Positions 6,463 through 7,460 of a stretch of 7,460 bases of DNA are shown in pieces (position 1 is the stretch's first letter; every line of letters begins with the position of its first letter). The stretch comes from Burkholderiales bacterium. Its GTDB lineage: Bacteria; Pseudomonadota; Gammaproteobacteria; Burkholderiales; CAIKXV01. The notes under the pieces were generated by a model. The model was not told where the DNA came from, did no database searches, and worked only from the letters and a program-made list of their open reading frames with translations. Location of the stretch: assembly GCA_014379045.1 (NCBI GenBank), contig JACMMK010000499.1, forward strand, positions 1-7,460. Direction: 5' to 3'. The position numbers and the translations under genes were made by a program.

Positions 6463-7460
6463 GACAACCATCCTCCCAACTCCGTTTCTTCGTGCAGGCG
6501 CCAGCAGCGTGCGATAACCTGTCGCATCTCGGCCGGCGACGCGCCCTGGGCATACGCCGCCAGACGCATCGCCTTGTCTTCGAGCTCGCCGCGGCTCAGC
6601 GTGTTTCCGGGATCGCCTTTCGGCGTGTCGACCCGCTCTTCGAAGCGGCGACCATCGTGCGTCTCGACTTCGACCCGCCCCAGCCAGCGCTTCGGATACG
6701 CCCGATCGACCTCGGGGTCGAGCACCATCGTGACCCGGTCGAGAAATGCCCGCACCTTCGCATCGCGCAGCGCCGGCTCGGTGAACTCGCCCAGTCCGGC
6801 GCGGCCGGTCAATGCGATCTGCGCGAGGACGAAGCCCATCGAGAACTTCGACTGATGGATCGACTGTGGATCGACGACCGGTCCGAGTACGTCGAGCGCG
6901 CCCTGGTGCACGTGGCAACGGACCCGGGCGATATCGGCTGCGGGGAGACGATGCGCGCCCATCAGCGCGAGCAGCGCGTCGGCGGCCGGGTGCGTATGGC
7001 GGCACGAGGCATGGAACTTGAACGAGGTTTCGGCCAACGCCCAGCGCGCGCCGAGGCGGTCGGTCAGGTAGCTCGGATCGGCGTCGATCGACATGCCGGC
7101 CGCCATGCCGGTAGCGCCTTCGAGAATCCTGCGCGCGCCGGTGAACCCGTCGCGCGCGAGACACGCCGCGGTCAGGCCGTTCGCGGCTGCCTTCGCAGCG
7201 TGAAGCTGCTTCGAATCCGCCGCGTCGCGCAGGAACTCCCACAGCCCGGCCGCCTGGGTTCCGGCCGAGCCGAGGCAGTGCTGCATCCGGTCGGCGTCGA
7301 GGCCGAGAAGATGTCCCGCCGCGGCGGCTGCAGCGAGCGTGCCGGCGGTGCCGGTGGTATGGAATACCTTGTAATGCGAACGCCCGAGAAACTCGCCGAC
7401 GCGCACGCCGCACTCGTAGCCGGCCACGCACGCGGTGATGAAATCGCGGCCGCTCGCGCC
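6459..7460 (-). CDS. MmgE/PrpD-family protein (5' partial)
   Basis: Member of the MmgE/PrpD family, whose known members include 2-methylcitrate dehydratase, cis-aconitate decarboxylase and iminodisuccinate epimerase. All act on small di- or tricarboxylates in the cytoplasm. The frame is open to the window edge, so 333 residues of a family that usually has about 450 are visible and the N-terminus is missing. Recognisable blocks are GRDFITACVAGYE at the visible start, FHTTGTAGTLAAAAAAGHLLGLD shortly after (given here as 7332-7400 in part), the KQLHAAKAAANGLTAACLARDGFTGA helix region, and KFHASCRHTHPAADA, which corresponds to the conserved Cys/His segment beside the family's active site. The stop TGA at 6459-6461 overlaps the next gene's ATG. 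The substrate is not assignable. It is probably not the housekeeping methylcitrate PrpD, because no prpB/prpC or acnD is adjacent in the visible part. Proximity to the tartrate-dehydratase-like gene suggests a hydroxy-dicarboxylate substrate, which is inference. Confidence 0.94.
   Translation of the reverse strand, partial: GASGRDFITACVAGYECGVRVGEFLGRSHYKVFHTTGTAGTLAAAAAAGHLLGLDADRMQHCLGSAGTQAAGLWEFLRDAADSKQLHAAKAAANGLTAACLARDGFTGARRILEGATGMAAGMSIDADPSYLTDRLGARWALAETSFKFHASCRHTHPAADALLALMGAHRLPAADIARVRCHVHQGALDVLGPVVDPQSIHQSKFSMGFVLAQIALTGRAGLGEFTEPALRDAKVRAFLDRVTMVLDPEVDRAYPKRWLGRVEVETHDGRRFEERVDTPKGDPGNTLSRGELEDKAMRLAAYAQGASPAEMRQVIARCWRLHEETELGGWLS
6472..6477 (-). promoter_or_regulatory. 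Ribosome binding site of the Bug-protein gene, inside the upstream coding sequence
   Basis: On the - strand these bases read GGGAGG, nine bases before the ATG at 6462 and immediately before another in-frame ATG at 6471 that is too close to use it. The site overlaps the last codons of the MmgE/PrpD gene (encoding Glu-Leu-Gly-Gly-Trp). Together with the ATGA stop/start overlap at 6459-6462 it indicates translational coupling of the two genes. Confidence 0.7.

Noticed and set aside
5383..7431. A continuous 682-codon open frame on the - strand joining the Bug coding region to upstream sequence.
   Set aside because: The part above 6462 is out of frame with the MmgE/PrpD gene, reads as arginine-rich low-complexity protein and has no family features. 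It is an open shadow frame of high-GC coding DNA, not a fusion.

Overview
The window is GC-rich (about two thirds G+C by eye), densely coding DNA. It most likely comes from a betaproteobacterium of the Burkholderiales type. That placement is inferred from the orphan Bug/TctC-type periplasmic binding protein, the MmgE/PrpD protein and the large multi-sensor GGDEF-EAL protein, and no rRNA or other marker gene is present to confirm it. I see no tRNA, rRNA, CRISPR array, insertion sequence, integrase or long repeat.

Layout. The left half (1-3714, + strand) is one very large gene cut at its 5' end by the window edge. It encodes a membrane-anchored cyclic-di-GMP protein with the order extracytoplasmic sensor, transmembrane helix, coiled coil, PAS, PAS, GAF, PAS, GGDEF, EAL. 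The synthesis and hydrolysis motifs both look intact, as does the product-inhibition site. A 41-base convergent junction follows. The right half (3756-7460) is a run of four genes on the - strand. In transcription order they are a MmgE/PrpD-family protein (5' end outside the window), a Bug-family tripartite-tricarboxylate-type solute-binding protein, an enolase-superfamily dehydratase closely resembling D-tartrate dehydratase (TarD), and a small Mth938-like/DUF498 protein.

How the genes may work together. The first three - strand genes are tightly packed. The stop of the MmgE/PrpD gene overlaps the Bug start as ATGA, and 22 bases separate the Bug stop from the tarD start. They read as one carboxylate-utilisation operon: periplasmic capture of a hydroxy-dicarboxylate by the Bug protein, dehydration of D-tartrate to oxaloacetate by TarD, and an MmgE/PrpD enzyme of undetermined substrate that may act on a related hydroxy acid. 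The small DUF498 gene follows 54 bases later and may be a passenger or a separate unit. The c-di-GMP gene is convergent to this group, and nothing in the sequence links it to the operon. No wholly new system is evident. The most interesting point is the pairing of a recognisable tartrate dehydratase with an MmgE/PrpD paralogue and a dedicated binding protein.
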